The notes under the pieces were generated by a model. It saw only the letters and a program-made list of their open reading frames with translations, had not been told where the DNA came from and did no database searches. Shown here piece by piece: positions 48,957 to 57,735 of a stretch of 64,000 bases of DNA. A program made the translations under genes and the position numbers. The stretch's first letter is position 1, and every line of letters begins with the position of its first letter. Source of the DNA: Labedella endophytica (lineage in GTDB: Bacteria > Actinomycetota > Actinomycetes > Actinomycetales > Microbacteriaceae); NCBI RefSeq assembly GCF_003990045.1, contig NZ_RZGZ01000003.1, positions 62,001 through 126,000 of the forward strand. The letters are read 5' to 3'.

Positions 48957-49292
48957 TCAGATCCAGGCGGATCGCGCAACGCGGTAGCCCGACGGCGTCA
49001 CGACGAGAGGCGTGTCCTCCGCGTGGTAGTGGGGGAGAGCGTCGTGCTCCAGGCCGCGCGGTGGCAGACCACCGGAACGGACGACGCGCCACCAGGGAGA
49101 ACCGGAGCCGGCGTGCGCCATGACGCGCCCCACCCCGCGCGCCGATCGCGAGCCGAGCGCCGCCGCGACGGAGCCGTAGCTCATGACGTGTCCGGCCGGG
49201 ATCGCGGCGACGACGGCGAGGACCTCCTCGACGAAGTCGTCACCCGTCGGCGGACCGTCGCCCTCGGGCTCGGGACGGAGGATCCTGCTCAG
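48957..49292 (-). CDS. Alkyltransferase-like (ATL) MGMT-family protein, start uncertain
   Basis: The recognisable protein runs from DFVEEVLAVVAAIPAGHVMSYGSVAAALG to the end, about 100 residues, the ATL size. The MGMT active-site PCHRV reads PWWRV: Trp replaces the acceptor Cys, the mark of ATL proteins, which bind alkylated guanines and recruit excision repair. No ATG, GTG or TTG precedes the domain in frame. The best start is a CTG at 49292 that overlaps the stop of the acetyltransferase gene (CTGA), giving 111 residues by translational coupling. The first ATG (49184) would remove the first helix. Confidence 0.75.
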   Translation of the reverse strand: MSRILRPEPEGDGPPTGDDFVEEVLAVVAAIPAGHVMSYGSVAAALGSRSARGVGRVMAHAGSGSPWWRVVRSGGLPPRGLEHDALPHYHAEDTPLVVTPSGYRVARSAWI

Positions 49293-49741
49293 AGCGCGAG
49301 TTCCGCGATCGTCTCGCCGTACGACGTCTCGCCGACCGGGACGAAGCCCACCCGCAGGAAGAACGCCTCCGGGCCGCTCTCGCCCGGTTCGTAGATGACG
49401 TCGAGGTGGTTGAACCCGCGTGCCGTCGCCTCGGAGCGCAGCGCGTCGACGGCGTACGTGCCGATCCCGCGGCCCTGATCGTCGGCGTCCACGTTGATGC
49501 GCCAGAGGATGCTGCGGAACTCGTCCTGTGGTGCGTTCTGGTCGAAGTTGCCCTGGATGAAGCCCACGACCTCGTCGCCGTCGAGGATGACACGCTGCCA
49601 GCTGGTCGTGGGATCCACGACGGCCGCGGCGACGGCGTAGGAGACCGGAGCGACGAACTGCTCCTGGCCGGGTTTGAGCGAGAGCGCATTGACCGCCACG
49701 ATCGTGGTCGCCGACAGTTCCTCGAGTCTCAGCTCAGCCAT
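49289..49741 (-). CDS. GNAT family N-acetyltransferase
   Basis: 150 residues. Acetyl-CoA motif A is VDADDQGRGIGTYAVDALRSEA, and motif B includes EPGESGPEAFFLRVGFVPVGE. The N-terminus ATTIVAVNALSLKPGQEQFVAP resembles the diamine/spermidine acetyltransferase (PaiA/BltD-like) branch, so a small polyamine substrate is plausible but unproven. It is followed with a 4-base overlap by the ATL gene. It diverges from icd, 151 bases away. Confidence 0.85.
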   Translation of the reverse strand: MAELRLEELSATTIVAVNALSLKPGQEQFVAPVSYAVAAAVVDPTTSWQRVILDGDEVVGFIQGNFDQNAPQDEFRSILWRINVDADDQGRGIGTYAVDALRSEATARGFNHLDVIYEPGESGPEAFFLRVGFVPVGETSYGETIAELAL

Positions 49742-49826
49742 GACCCCAGGCTAGCGCGCGGGGCCGTCGCCGTGAAAGATCGTGACCCGTTGTGGGGTCC
49801 CGGTCGCGGCCCGGGTCTCTCGACAT

Positions 49827-49853
49827 CGAGATATCTCGGCCGCGCGGTAGGCT
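49827..49853 (+). promoter_or_regulatory. icd promoter with palindrome
   Basis: TAGGCT (49848-49853) is the -10; the -35 position is covered by the perfect 12-base palindrome CGAGATATCTCG (49827-49838), which could be an operator. The leader of about 33 bases has an AGGAG site. Confidence 0.5.
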
Positions 49854-49892
49854 GGTCGCGCGAGATCCGCCCGTAATCCCTCAGGAGTTGCT

Positions 49893-51113
49893 TTGTCGAA
49901 AATCAAGGTTGAAGGCACCGTCGTCGAACTCGACGGCGACGAGATGACCCGCATCATCTGGCAGGCCATCAAGGACACTCTCATCCACCCGTACCTCGAC
50001 GTGAACCTCGAGTACTACGACCTCGGGATCGAGAAGCGCGACGAGACCGACGACCAGATCACGATCGACGCGGCCGAGGCCATCAAGAAGCACGGCGTCG
50101 GTGTGAAGTGCGCGACGATCACGCCCGACGAGGCGCGCGTCGAGGAGTTCGGCCTCAAGAAGATGTGGCGTTCGCCGAACGGCACCATCCGCAACATCCT
50201 CGGTGGCGTCATCTTCCGCGAGCCGATCATCATCTCGAACATCCCGCGCCTCGTGCCCGGCTGGAACAAGCCGATCATCATCGGCCGCCATGCCTTCGGC
50301 GACCAGTACCGCGCCACCGACTTCCGCTTCGCCGGGGAGGGGACACTCACGGTCGAGTTCACCCCGAACGACGGTTCGGAGCCGCAGAAGTTCGAGGTCT
50401 TCCAGTCGCCCGGCGACGGCATCGCCCAGGTTCAGTACAACCTCGACGCCTCGATCCGCGACTTCGCGCGCGCGAGCCTCAACTACGGCCTCACCCGCAA
50501 CTACCCGGTCTACCTCTCCACGAAGAACACGATCCTGAAGGCTTACGACGGCCGGTTCAAGGACATCTTCGAGGAGATCTTCCAGGCCGAGTTCAAGGAG
50601 CGTTTCGACGCCGCCGGCCTCACCTACGAGCACCGCCTCATCGACGACATGGTCGCTTCGGCCATGAAGTGGGAGGGCGGCTACGTCTGGGCCTGCAAGA
50701 ACTACGACGGCGACGTCCAGTCGGACACCGTCGCGCAGGGCTTCGGTTCGCTCGGGCTCATGACGAGCGTTCTCGCGACGCCCGACGGCCAGGTCGTCGA
50801 GGCGGAGGCCGCTCACGGCACGGTGACGCGCCACTACCGTCAGCACCAACAGGGCAAGCCCACCTCGACGAACCCGATCGCCTCGATCTTCGCGTGGACG
50901 CGGGGCCTGCAGCACCGCGGCAAGCTCGACGGCAACCAGGAGCTCATCGACTTCGCGTCGGCGCTCGAGGACGTCGTCATCAAGACGGTCGAGTCCGGCA
51001 AGATGACGAAGGACCTCGCGCTCCTCGTGGGCCCGGACCAGCCGTACCAGACGACCGAGGAGTTCCTCGCGACCCTCGATCAGAACCTGCAGGAGCGCAT
51101 GGCGACCGCCTGA
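49893..51113 (+). CDS. icd: NADP-dependent isocitrate dehydrogenase
   Basis: Converts isocitrate to 2-oxoglutarate in the TCA cycle. 406 residues from a TTG start, supported by AGGAG 5 bases upstream. The sequence is the homodimeric, eukaryote-like type: [18 protein letters not shown] at the start, [12 protein letters not shown] with the substrate-binding Ser, [20 protein letters not shown] with the metal-binding Asp, and [11 protein letters not shown]. It stands alone with its own promoter and terminator. The weak TTG codon may limit synthesis. Confidence 0.96.
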   Translation: MSKIKVEGTVVELDGDEMTRIIWQAIKDTLIHPYLDVNLEYYDLGIEKRDETDDQITIDAAEAIKKHGVGVKCATITPDEARVEEFGLKKMWRSPNGTIRNILGGVIFREPIIISNIPRLVPGWNKPIIIGRHAFGDQYRATDFRFAGEGTLTVEFTPNDGSEPQKFEVFQSPGDGIAQVQYNLDASIRDFARASLNYGLTRNYPVYLSTKNTILKAYDGRFKDIFEEIFQAEFKERFDAAGLTYEHRLIDDMVASAMKWEGGYVWACKNYDGDVQSDTVAQGFGSLGLMTSVLATPDGQVVEAEAAHGTVTRHYRQHQQGKPTSTNPIASIFAWTRGLQHRGKLDGNQELIDFASALEDVVIKTVESGKMTKDLALLVGPDQPYQTTEEFLATLDQNLQERMATA

Positions 51114-51120
51114 CGCCCTC

Positions 51121-51179
51121 CGGCATGAACGACGAAGCCCCTCCCCGGGATCCGGGGAGGGGCTTCGTCGTTGATGCCG
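51121..51179. terminator. Bidirectional terminator between icd and hsp20
   Basis: Two 28-base arms (51121-51148 and 51152-51179) with one mismatch and a GAT loop, between convergent stop codons; the strongest hairpin in the window. Confidence 0.92.
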
Positions 51180-51192
51180 GGACGCTCGGGGA

Positions 51193-51639
51193 TCAGGAGG
51201 CTTCGTTCACCCGGAGGGTCGATGCCGCGTCGTGCCCGTCGGAGGCGGACGCGACCGCGATCTTCCGCGGCTTGGCCTTCTCGCTCACGGGGATCGTCAC
51301 CGACAGTACGCCGTTGTCGTAGTGCGCCGTGATGTTCTCGGTGTCGATGCCCTGCCCGAGGTTGAGCTGGCGGAGGAAGGAGCCGGACTCGCGCTCCTTG
51401 GCGAGCCATGAGACGCCCTCGCCAGTCGTGAGCGTGCGCTCGGCGCGGATCGTGAGCAGCTGGCCGTCCACGTCGATGTCGACGGAGCCCGGGTCGATGC
51501 CCGGGAGATCCGCCGCGAGGACGTAGTGGTCTCCGTCGCGGTAGAGGTCCATCGGCATGAGTCGCGGTCCCCGGCGCGTGTCGAGGAATGCACCGGCGAC
51601 GCGGTCGAGCTCGCGGAACGGATCGAAGTTCATGGCCAT
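51193..51639 (-). CDS. Hsp20/alpha-crystallin family small heat-shock protein
   Basis: 148 residues from the ATG at 51639, with AAAGGAG 8 bases upstream; an ATG two codons later is an alternative. N-terminus FDPFRELDRVAGAF; the alpha-crystallin domain runs from about 30 to 125 (MDLYRDGDHYVLAADLPGID; LNLGQGIDTENITAHYDNGVLSVTIP), followed by the IPVSEKAKPRKI tail containing an I-x-V-type motif. It holds unfolding proteins during heat stress. Upstream are both a HAIR and a CIRCE operator. Confidence 0.95.
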   Translation of the reverse strand: MAMNFDPFRELDRVAGAFLDTRRGPRLMPMDLYRDGDHYVLAADLPGIDPGSVDIDVDGQLLTIRAERTLTTGEGVSWLAKERESGSFLRQLNLGQGIDTENITAHYDNGVLSVTIPVSEKAKPRKIAVASASDGHDAASTLRVNEAS

Positions 51640-51694
51640 CGTTTTCTCCTTTGTCGGGGGCCGCTGGGTCGCGGCCGGCTCGGTCTTTGTGAGA

Positions 51695-51715
51695 GTTGAG
51701 TCGAGGTGACTCAAC
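51695..51715. promoter_or_regulatory. HAIR operator (HspR site) of hsp20
   Basis: GTTGAGT-N7-ACTCAAC, a perfect 7-base inverted repeat matching the HAIR consensus CTTGAGT-N7-ACTCAAG except at the outermost pair. It lies in the 5' leader, 55 bases before the ATG. Confidence 0.9.
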
Positions 51716-51726
51716 CTGAGAAAAGA

Positions 51727-51753
51727 TTAGCACTCTACCCCGGAGAGTGCCAG
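51727..51753. promoter_or_regulatory. CIRCE operator (HrcA site) of hsp20
   Basis: TTAGCACTC-N9-GAGTGCCAG, two mismatches from the CIRCE consensus. On the minus strand it covers a candidate promoter TGGCAC-17-TAATCT. It lies 11 bases from the HAIR element. The 267 bases from here to the subtilase start contain no gene I can support. Confidence 0.9.
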
Positions 51754-52020
51754 ATCCGGTGTTCGCCGTGCGCGATCGGCGCGTGCGTGGCTCGATGGCG
51801 CGGCGGACGCCCGACCTGACGCACCGTCCGGCCGTTGGTCGATCGCGGGGCACCGTTCCCGACGATCGTCGGACATCCATCCTCGTAACGTGACGTTTAC
51901 ACGTGGCCCTCCCTCGGGGGACACATCTGCGCTAGTTTCGCTCCTGGGTACCCGAAACCCTCGCACGACGACGCCGCATGTGACGGGCGTCATCCGTAAC
52001 ACGAGACGGGAAAGGTATCC

Positions 52021-55000
52021 GTGAGATATTCAGATTCGCGCAGGCCACGAGCCGGCGCACGAGCAGCCGGGGCGCGCCGAGCGCTCGCCGGTGGACTTAC
52101 CGCCGCACTGGCCATCACGACGATCGGCTTCCTCGGCAGCACGGCCGCCTCGGCCGCACCGACGACGCCGTTCGCCCAGCAGACCGGGAAGACGACTTTC
52201 GACGCCGGCCGGTACATCATCACCCTGGCCGACGACCCGGCCGCGACCTACGACGGAGGGGTGTCCGGTTTCGACGCCACGCAGCCGGGTGCGGGGGACA
52301 AACTGAACCCCGGCGCGAAGGACGTCGTCGACTACACCGACTACCTCGCTGAGGAGCAGGAGGACGTGGCGGGCGAGGTCGATGCGACCATCGACTACTC
52401 GTACACACTCACGGTCAACGCCTTCGCCGCCGATCTGACGAGCGAGCAGGCGAGCTCCCTCTCGGCCGACAAGCGCGTCGTCGCCCTCGAGGCCGAGGAG
52501 ATCCTGCACCCGACCGCCCAGTCGTCCACCGACTTCCTCGGCCTGTCCGGTGAGGGCGGGGTCTGGGAGGGCGTCGGCGGAGTCGACGCGGCCGGCGCCG
52601 GCGTCGTCGTCGGTGTCCTCGACACGGGCATCGCGCCCGAGAACCCCTCGTTCGCGGGCGAACCCCTCGGGATCGCGCCCGGTGACGAGCCCTTCCTCGA
52701 CGGCGACGAGGTCGTCTATCCCAAGGCGGACGGCGGCACCTTCCGCGGCATCTGCGAGGAGGGTGAGCAGTTCGCCGCGTCGTCCTGCTCGACGAAGGTC
52801 ATCGGTGCTCGGTACTTCCTCGAGGGCTTCGGTGCCGACCGGGTCGGCGACGCGAGCGTCGGCGAGTACGTCTCGCCCCGCGATGGCGACGGACACGGAT
52901 CGCACACCGCGAGCACGGCCGCCGGCAACAACGGGGTCGACGCGAGCGTGAGCGGAGTGGACTACGGCCAGATCTCGGGTGTCGCTCCCGCAGCCAAGAT
53001 CGCGGCGTACAAGGTCTGCTGGTCGGGTCCCGACCCGGCCGTCACGACCGACGACGGCTGCGCGACCACCGACCTCCTCGCCGGCATCGAGCAGGCCGTC
53101 ACGGACGGCGTGGACGTCATCAACTACTCCATCGGAGGCGGGGCGGCGGAGACGACCGTCTCCTCGACCGACTACGCCTTCCTGGGCGCAGCGGCTGCCG
53201 GCATCTTCGTGTCGGCGTCCGCCGGCAACGACGGTCCCGGTGCCTCGACGCTCGACAACGCGTCGCCCTGGATCACGACCGTGGCTGCCTCGACCATCCC
53301 GAGCTACGAGGCGACGGCCGAACTCGGCGACGGTTCCGCCTACCCCGGTGCTTCTATCACGGTGGACCGGACCGAGGGCGCCGAGGCGCTCACCGGAGAG
53401 CTCGTGTGGGCCGGTGACGTCGCGGCCGACGGCGTCGCCGACGCCGCCCTCTGCGGACCGGACTCGCTGAACGGCGAGCTCGTCGCCGGAAAGATCGTCG
53501 TGTGCGACCGCGGGACCTACGATCGCACCGCCAAGTCGGCCGAGGTCGCCCGTGCGGGCGGGATCGGACTCCTCCTGGTGAACCCGATCCCCGGGTCGAT
53601 CGACCTCGACGAGCACAGCGTCCCGACGGTGCACGTGGACGCCACGTACCACGACGCCATCGTCGCCTACGCGCAGACGGAGGGGGCCACTGCCACCTTC
53701 CTGCCGGACAACGTCTCCGACTTCCCGTCGCCCCCGAGCCCGCAGGTCGCCGGCTTCTCGAGCCGTGGACCCGTGCTCGCGGACGGCAGCGACATCTTGA
53801 AGCCCGACGTCTCGGCACCCGGCGTGGCGATCCTCGCCGGCGGACCGAATGCCGAGGGTGCCGACCCGACATTCCGGTTCCTTTCCGGGACCTCGATGGC
53901 CGCCCCGCACGTCGCGGGCCTCGGAGCGCTCTACCTCGGCGTGCACCCGCTCGCGACGCCGGCCGAGATCAAGTCGGCGCTCATGACGAGCGCGTCGAAC
54001 ACGGTCGACGCCGCGGGTGAGGACGTCACCGATCCCTTCGTCCAGGGTGCCGGCCAGGTCGAGCCGGGGAGCTTCCTCGACGCCGGACTGCTCTACCTGA
54101 ACGACCTCGACGATTGGGCGTCCTACATCGAGGGCGCCGGGTACGAGCTGTCACCCGACGTCGAACCGGCCGATCCGTCGAGCCTCAACCTCGCATCGAT
54201 CGCGATCGGTTCGCTCACGGCGCCGGAGACGATCACGCGCACCGTGACCGCGACGACCGCCGGCACCTACACGGCGCAGCCGATCGACATCCCCGGCATC
54301 ACCGCCGAGGTGACGCCGGCGTCGTTCACGATCGCCGAGGGCGAGTCCGTGTCGTACACGGTGACGTTCTCGCGGACCGACGCTCCGCTCGACGAGTTCT
54401 CCACGGGCTCGCTCGTGTGGGAGGGAACGGACGGCACGACGGTCCGTTCGCCGATCGCCGTGCAGCCCGTGACGATCGTCGCCCCCGACCAGGTCGACGG
54501 CACGGGCGTCTCGGGGAGCGTCGGCGTCGAGGTGACGCCCGGTGGGACCGGATCGATCCCGCTGTCGGCTCAGGGGCTCGCGCCGTCGGTGCTCGCGACC
54601 GGTGATGGTTCCACCGATGGCCACACGGGTTCGGGTTCCGCCGGGGACGAGTTCGAGTACCCCGTCTCCGTGCCCGACGGAGCGTCGCTCGCACGATTCT
54701 CGCTCATCGCGGTGGACAAGACGGCCGATCTCGACCTCATCGTCTACCAGCTGGACGGTGACGGGAACCCCGTCGCGGGCTGGCAGTCGGCGACGGGCTC
54801 GGCCGACGAGCAGGTCGATATCTGGTCTCCCGAGGCCGGTGACTACCTCGTCATCGCGCAGGTCTACTCGGGCGCGACGGCCTTCGACGTCCGTACGGCT
54901 TCCATCGTCCCGGGGCAGGGTGAGGGCGACTTCACGGTCGATCCCGCCGAACTGGCCGGAGTGCAGGGCGAACCGGTGACCTACACCGCGTCGTGGGCGG

Positions 55001-55659
55001 GGCTCGCTCCGGAGTCGTCCTACCTCGGCCTCGTCGTCTACGGCGAGACAGGAGAGGCGACGGTCGTCTCCGTCACGAGCGGCGAGGCACCCGAGCCGGA
55101 GCCCGAGGCGCCCGTGAACGTGGTCGCACCGACGATCAGTGGCACGCCGGCCGCCGGGAAGAAGCTCACGGCGACACCGGGCGAGTGGGACGTCGACGGC
55201 CTCACGTTCGCCTACCAGTGGCAGGCCGACGGGGTCGACATCCCCGGAGCGAAGAAGGCCACGTACACGGTCAAGCGGGCCGACCAGGGTAAGACCCTCA
55301 CGGTGGTCGTCACGGCGACCGGGGAGGGCATCCCCGCCGGTTCGGCGACGTCCGCGGGAGTCGTCGTCGCGTTCGCCTCCAAGGTGGCGCTCTCCGTCTC
55401 GCCGGTCGTCGGATTCAGCTGGTCGACCTACACGGCGACGGTCACGGTGACGAGCGGCTCCGAGGAGCCCGCGACCGGCACTGTCGTGGTGACCGTCGGC
55501 TCGAAGAAGATCGAGGCCGTCCTCGACGCGAACGGGAAGGCGAAGATCACCCTGCCGAAGCTGCGATCCGGCATCCACACCGTGAAGGTGAGCTACGCGG
55601 GGGATGAGACGCACACGGGCTCGACGGGAGCTCCGCGACTCATCCTCGTGGTCTTCTGA
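52021..55659 (+). CDS. Secreted subtilisin-like serine protease (S8) with C-terminal Ig-like modules
   Basis: 1212 residues from a GTG with GGGAAAGG upstream. Order: signal peptide (about 1-46), inhibitor I9 propeptide (about 60-165), S8 catalytic domain with Asp201 (VGVLDTGIAPE), His292 (DGHGSHTAS), and Ser625 (SGTSMAAPH), an inserted PA domain (about 450-560), an Fn3-like domain, a PPC-type domain (about 870-965), an Ig-like module (TISGTPAAGKKLTATPGEW) and a final bacterial Ig-like repeat. No sortase signal is visible, so it is probably released. The layout matches plant-subtilase-like extracellular proteases of actinobacteria. Confidence 0.94.
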   Translation: MRYSDSRRPRAGARAAGARRALAGGLTAALAITTIGFLGSTAASAAPTTPFAQQTGKTTFDAGRYIITLADDPAATYDGGVSGFDATQPGAGDKLNPGAKDVVDYTDYLAEEQEDVAGEVDATIDYSYTLTVNAFAADLTSEQASSLSADKRVVALEAEEILHPTAQSSTDFLGLSGEGGVWEGVGGVDAAGAGVVVGVLDTGIAPENPSFAGEPLGIAPGDEPFLDGDEVVYPKADGGTFRGICEEGEQFAASSCSTKVIGARYFLEGFGADRVGDASVGEYVSPRDGDGHGSHTASTAAGNNGVDASVSGVDYGQISGVAPAAKIAAYKVCWSGPDPAVTTDDGCATTDLLAGIEQAVTDGVDVINYSIGGGAAETTVSSTDYAFLGAAAAGIFVSASAGNDGPGASTLDNASPWITTVAASTIPSYEATAELGDGSAYPGASITVDRTEGAEALTGELVWAGDVAADGVADAALCGPDSLNGELVAGKIVVCDRGTYDRTAKSAEVARAGGIGLLLVNPIPGSIDLDEHSVPTVHVDATYHDAIVAYAQTEGATATFLPDNVSDFPSPPSPQVAGFSSRGPVLADGSDILKPDVSAPGVAILAGGPNAEGADPTFRFLSGTSMAAPHVAGLGALYLGVHPLATPAEIKSALMTSASNTVDAAGEDVTDPFVQGAGQVEPGSFLDAGLLYLNDLDDWASYIEGAGYELSPDVEPADPSSLNLASIAIGSLTAPETITRTVTATTAGTYTAQPIDIPGITAEVTPASFTIAEGESVSYTVTFSRTDAPLDEFSTGSLVWEGTDGTTVRSPIAVQPVTIVAPDQVDGTGVSGSVGVEVTPGGTGSIPLSAQGLAPSVLATGDGSTDGHTGSGSAGDEFEYPVSVPDGASLARFSLIAVDKTADLDLIVYQLDGDGNPVAGWQSATGSADEQVDIWSPEAGDYLVIAQVYSGATAFDVRTASIVPGQGEGDFTVDPAELAGVQGEPVTYTASWAGLAPESSYLGLVVYGETGEATVVSVTSGEAPEPEPEAPVNVVAPTISGTPAAGKKLTATPGEWDVDGLTFAYQWQADGVDIPGAKKATYTVKRADQGKTLTVVVTATGEGIPAGSATSAGVVVAFASKVALSVSPVVGFSWSTYTATVTVTSGSEEPATGTVVVTVGSKKIEAVLDANGKAKITLPKLRSGIHTVKVSYAGDETHTGSTGAPRLILVVF

Positions 55660-55680
55660 TCGGGGCGGTCTGACGCAGGC

Positions 55681-55720
55681 GACAGCGGTCCTGCAGGGGA
55701 ATCCCTGCAGGACCGCTGTC
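55681..55720 (+). terminator. Terminator after the subtilase gene
   Basis: A perfect 18-base-pair stem (55681-55698 with 55703-55720) with a GAAT loop, 21 bases after the stop. Confidence 0.9.
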
Positions 55721-55740
55721 GTTCGGGGGAGGAGTTCAAG

Positions 55741-55845
55741 AGCCCAGGGCTCAGGAGCCCGGGGTTCAGGAGCCTGGGGTTCTGGAGCCCGGGGCTCAGG
55801 AGCCCGGGGTTCAGGAGCCCGGGGTTCAGGAGCCTGGGGCTCAGG
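55741..55845. repeat. Seven tandem 15-bp units at the lipoprotein stop codon
   Basis: Seven gapless units of the form AGCC(C/T)(G/A)GGG(C/T)TC(A/T)GG, with decayed half-units on either side. Read on the minus strand each unit carries GGCTCC followed by TGA (or AGA in one unit), the same as the last codons and stop of the adjacent lipoprotein gene, whose stop (55841-55843) lies in the first unit. Confidence 0.93.
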
Positions 55846-56266
55846 AGCCGCAGGCCTCGGAGAAGGCCTCGGTCTGCGTCTGGAACTCCTCGATCGCGTC
55901 GGTGAGCGCCGCACTGTCAGCGTTCTCCGGGTCGTCGACCGCGTCAGACGTGACCTCGATGTAGTCGTCCAGGGCCTCCTCGACGTTCTCGCCGAGGTCC
56001 TTGATCTCGTCGTTCGAGATGTCGTCGACACTGTCGGAGAAGGACCCCTGGAACGTCTCGAGGGCGTCGATCGCGCCGTCCGGGTCGCTCGCGATGTTGG
56101 AGATGCTGTCCTGCAGCTCGGTCTGCGCGTCCTCGAGCTCGGTGTTCAGCTGCGTGCAGGCCTCTTCCTTCGACTGCCCGCCGGTGCAACCGGTGAGCAG
56201 GAGTGCGCTGACGGCGAAGACGCCCGCGACGGCGCGGATCGAGCGGGTGGTGGTCATCCTGGTCAT
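55841..56266 (-). CDS. Small acidic lipoprotein of unknown function
   Basis: 141 residues. Signal peptide ending in ALLLTGC with lipidated Cys27. The mature part is acidic and predicted helical (EEACTQLNTELEDAQTELQ; DEIKDLGENVEEALDDYIEV), with a second Cys near each end (EACTQ; EACGS) that could pair. ATG at 56266 is used; an ATG three codons later is possible. No named family is recognised. Its stop codon is the first of a tandem array of stop-containing repeats. Confidence 0.8.
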   Translation of the reverse strand: MTRMTTTRSIRAVAGVFAVSALLLTGCTGGQSKEEACTQLNTELEDAQTELQDSISNIASDPDGAIDALETFQGSFSDSVDDISNDEIKDLGENVEEALDDYIEVTSDAVDDPENADSAALTDAIEEFQTQTEAFSEACGS

Positions 56267-56358
56267 GTCTGGGGCCCCTGGTTCTCGTGTGGTTGTGACG
56301 ACCCGACCCTAACAGGGCGGATGGAACCGACGAGGGGGTGGTGCACATCGATCCGGCC

Positions 56359-57735
56359 TCACTCGGCGGGAGGAAAGACCTTGCCGGGATTGAGGATGCC
56401 GAGCGGGTCGAAGACGGCCTTGATGCCGCGTTGCAGGTCGACCTGGTCGGCGCCCAACTCGTCCTGGAGCCACCGTCGCTTGAGGATGCCGATCCCGTGT
56501 TCGCCCGTGAGGGTGCCCCCGAGTGCGAGGGCCGCGGTGAAGAGGGCGTCGGCCGCCTCCCAGATGTGGTCGGGGACCACGTCGCCGTCGAAGATGAAGT
56601 TCGGGTGGAGATTGCCGTCCCCCGCGTGCGCGACGGTCGGGATGGTGACGCCGAATCGTCGTTCGACGTCCGCGATCGCGGCGAACATCGCGGGGAGGGC
56701 GCTACGTGGAACGGAGACGTCCTCGATGAGGGTCGTGCCGAGCCGCTCCATCGCGGGGTGCATGGCCCGGCGAACGGCCAACAGTCGTTCGCCCTCGGCA
56801 GGGTCGGTCGTGAGTTCCGCCGTCCCGCCGAACGATTCGATGATCGCGAGGGCGGAGGAGGCTTCACTCGCGGCGGCCGGGCCGTCGGTCTGCACCACGA
56901 GGTGGGCCGCTCCCGCCGCTCCCATCGTCGTGCCGAGCAGGGCGTCCACCGCGGCGAGGGATCGCGCGTCCATGAGCTCCATCACCGCGGGCTGCACCCC
57001 GGCTGCCGAGACGGCCGATGCTGCGCGCGCGGCGCTCGCCGCGTCGGGGAAGTACGAGGCGATCGTCGCGACCGTGCCCTCGATCCGGCGTCGGATCCGC
57101 ACGATCGCCTCGACGACGATCCCGAGCAGGCCCTCCGACCCGACCATCAGCGCTGTGAGGTCGAGCCCCGTCACTCCCTTCACGCTGCGGTGGCCGGTGC
57201 GGATGACGCGGCCGTCGGAGAGGACGACCGTGAGCCCGAGGACCGCATCACGCGTCACGCCGTACTTCGCGCAGAGCAGCCCGCCGGCGCCCGTGGCGAT
57301 GTTGCCGCCGACGGTCGAGATCGCCCGGGACGCCGGGTCGGGCGCGAACCACAGACCGCGTTCGCCGAGCAGATCATTGAATCGACCATTGAGGATGCCC
57401 GGCTGCACGACCGCGAGGAGGTCGTCCTCGTCGATCTCGATCACACGGTCCATCGCGAGGGTCGACAACACGATCTCGCCGGTCGTCGCGAGAGCGGCGC
57501 CGGCGAGCCCGGTCCCGGCTCCGCGGGTCACGACCGGGGTCCGGGTCCGCGTGGCGATCCGCATCGTCGCCTGGACATCCTCGATCGAGCGCGCATCGAC
57601 GATCGCGAGGGGAGGCGCGTCGGATCGGTGCCCGGATTTGTCACCGCGGGCCGCTTCGAGTCGCGCCGGATCCGTCACGACGGCGTCGCCGAGTTCGAGA
57701 CGGAGCGCCTCGAGGACCGCCGCCGGATCGGTCAT
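56359..57735 (-). CDS. FAD-linked oxidase (GlcD/D-lactate dehydrogenase type)
   Basis: 458 residues from the ATG at 57735. The FAD-binding PCMH domain spans about 40-215 (PVVTRGAGTGLAGAALA; ISTVGGNIATGAGGLLCAKYGVTRDAVLG), and the C-terminal oxidase domain includes TIPTVAHAGDGNLHPNFIF and TGEHGIGILKRRWL, the metal/substrate His motifs of the glycolate oxidase GlcD and D-lactate dehydrogenase family. The substrate is probably a 2-hydroxy acid. No iron-sulfur partner is adjacent. It overlaps the yrdB-like gene by 4 bases. Confidence 0.92.
   Translation of the reverse strand: MTDPAAVLEALRLELGDAVVTDPARLEAARGDKSGHRSDAPPLAIVDARSIEDVQATMRIATRTRTPVVTRGAGTGLAGAALATTGEIVLSTLAMDRVIEIDEDDLLAVVQPGILNGRFNDLLGERGLWFAPDPASRAISTVGGNIATGAGGLLCAKYGVTRDAVLGLTVVLSDGRVIRTGHRSVKGVTGLDLTALMVGSEGLLGIVVEAIVRIRRRIEGTVATIASYFPDAASAARAASAVSAAGVQPAVMELMDARSLAAVDALLGTTMGAAGAAHLVVQTDGPAAASEASSALAIIESFGGTAELTTDPAEGERLLAVRRAMHPAMERLGTTLIEDVSVPRSALPAMFAAIADVERRFGVTIPTVAHAGDGNLHPNFIFDGDVVPDHIWEAADALFTAALALGGTLTGEHGIGILKRRWLQDELGADQVDLQRGIKAVFDPLGILNPGKVFPPAE

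Noticed and set aside
51886-51901. GTAAC ... TTTAC dyad upstream of the subtilase gene as a third copy of the liv-type operator.
   Set aside because: The arms are only four bases of perfect match and the spacing differs from the site at 14757-14784; too weak to claim.
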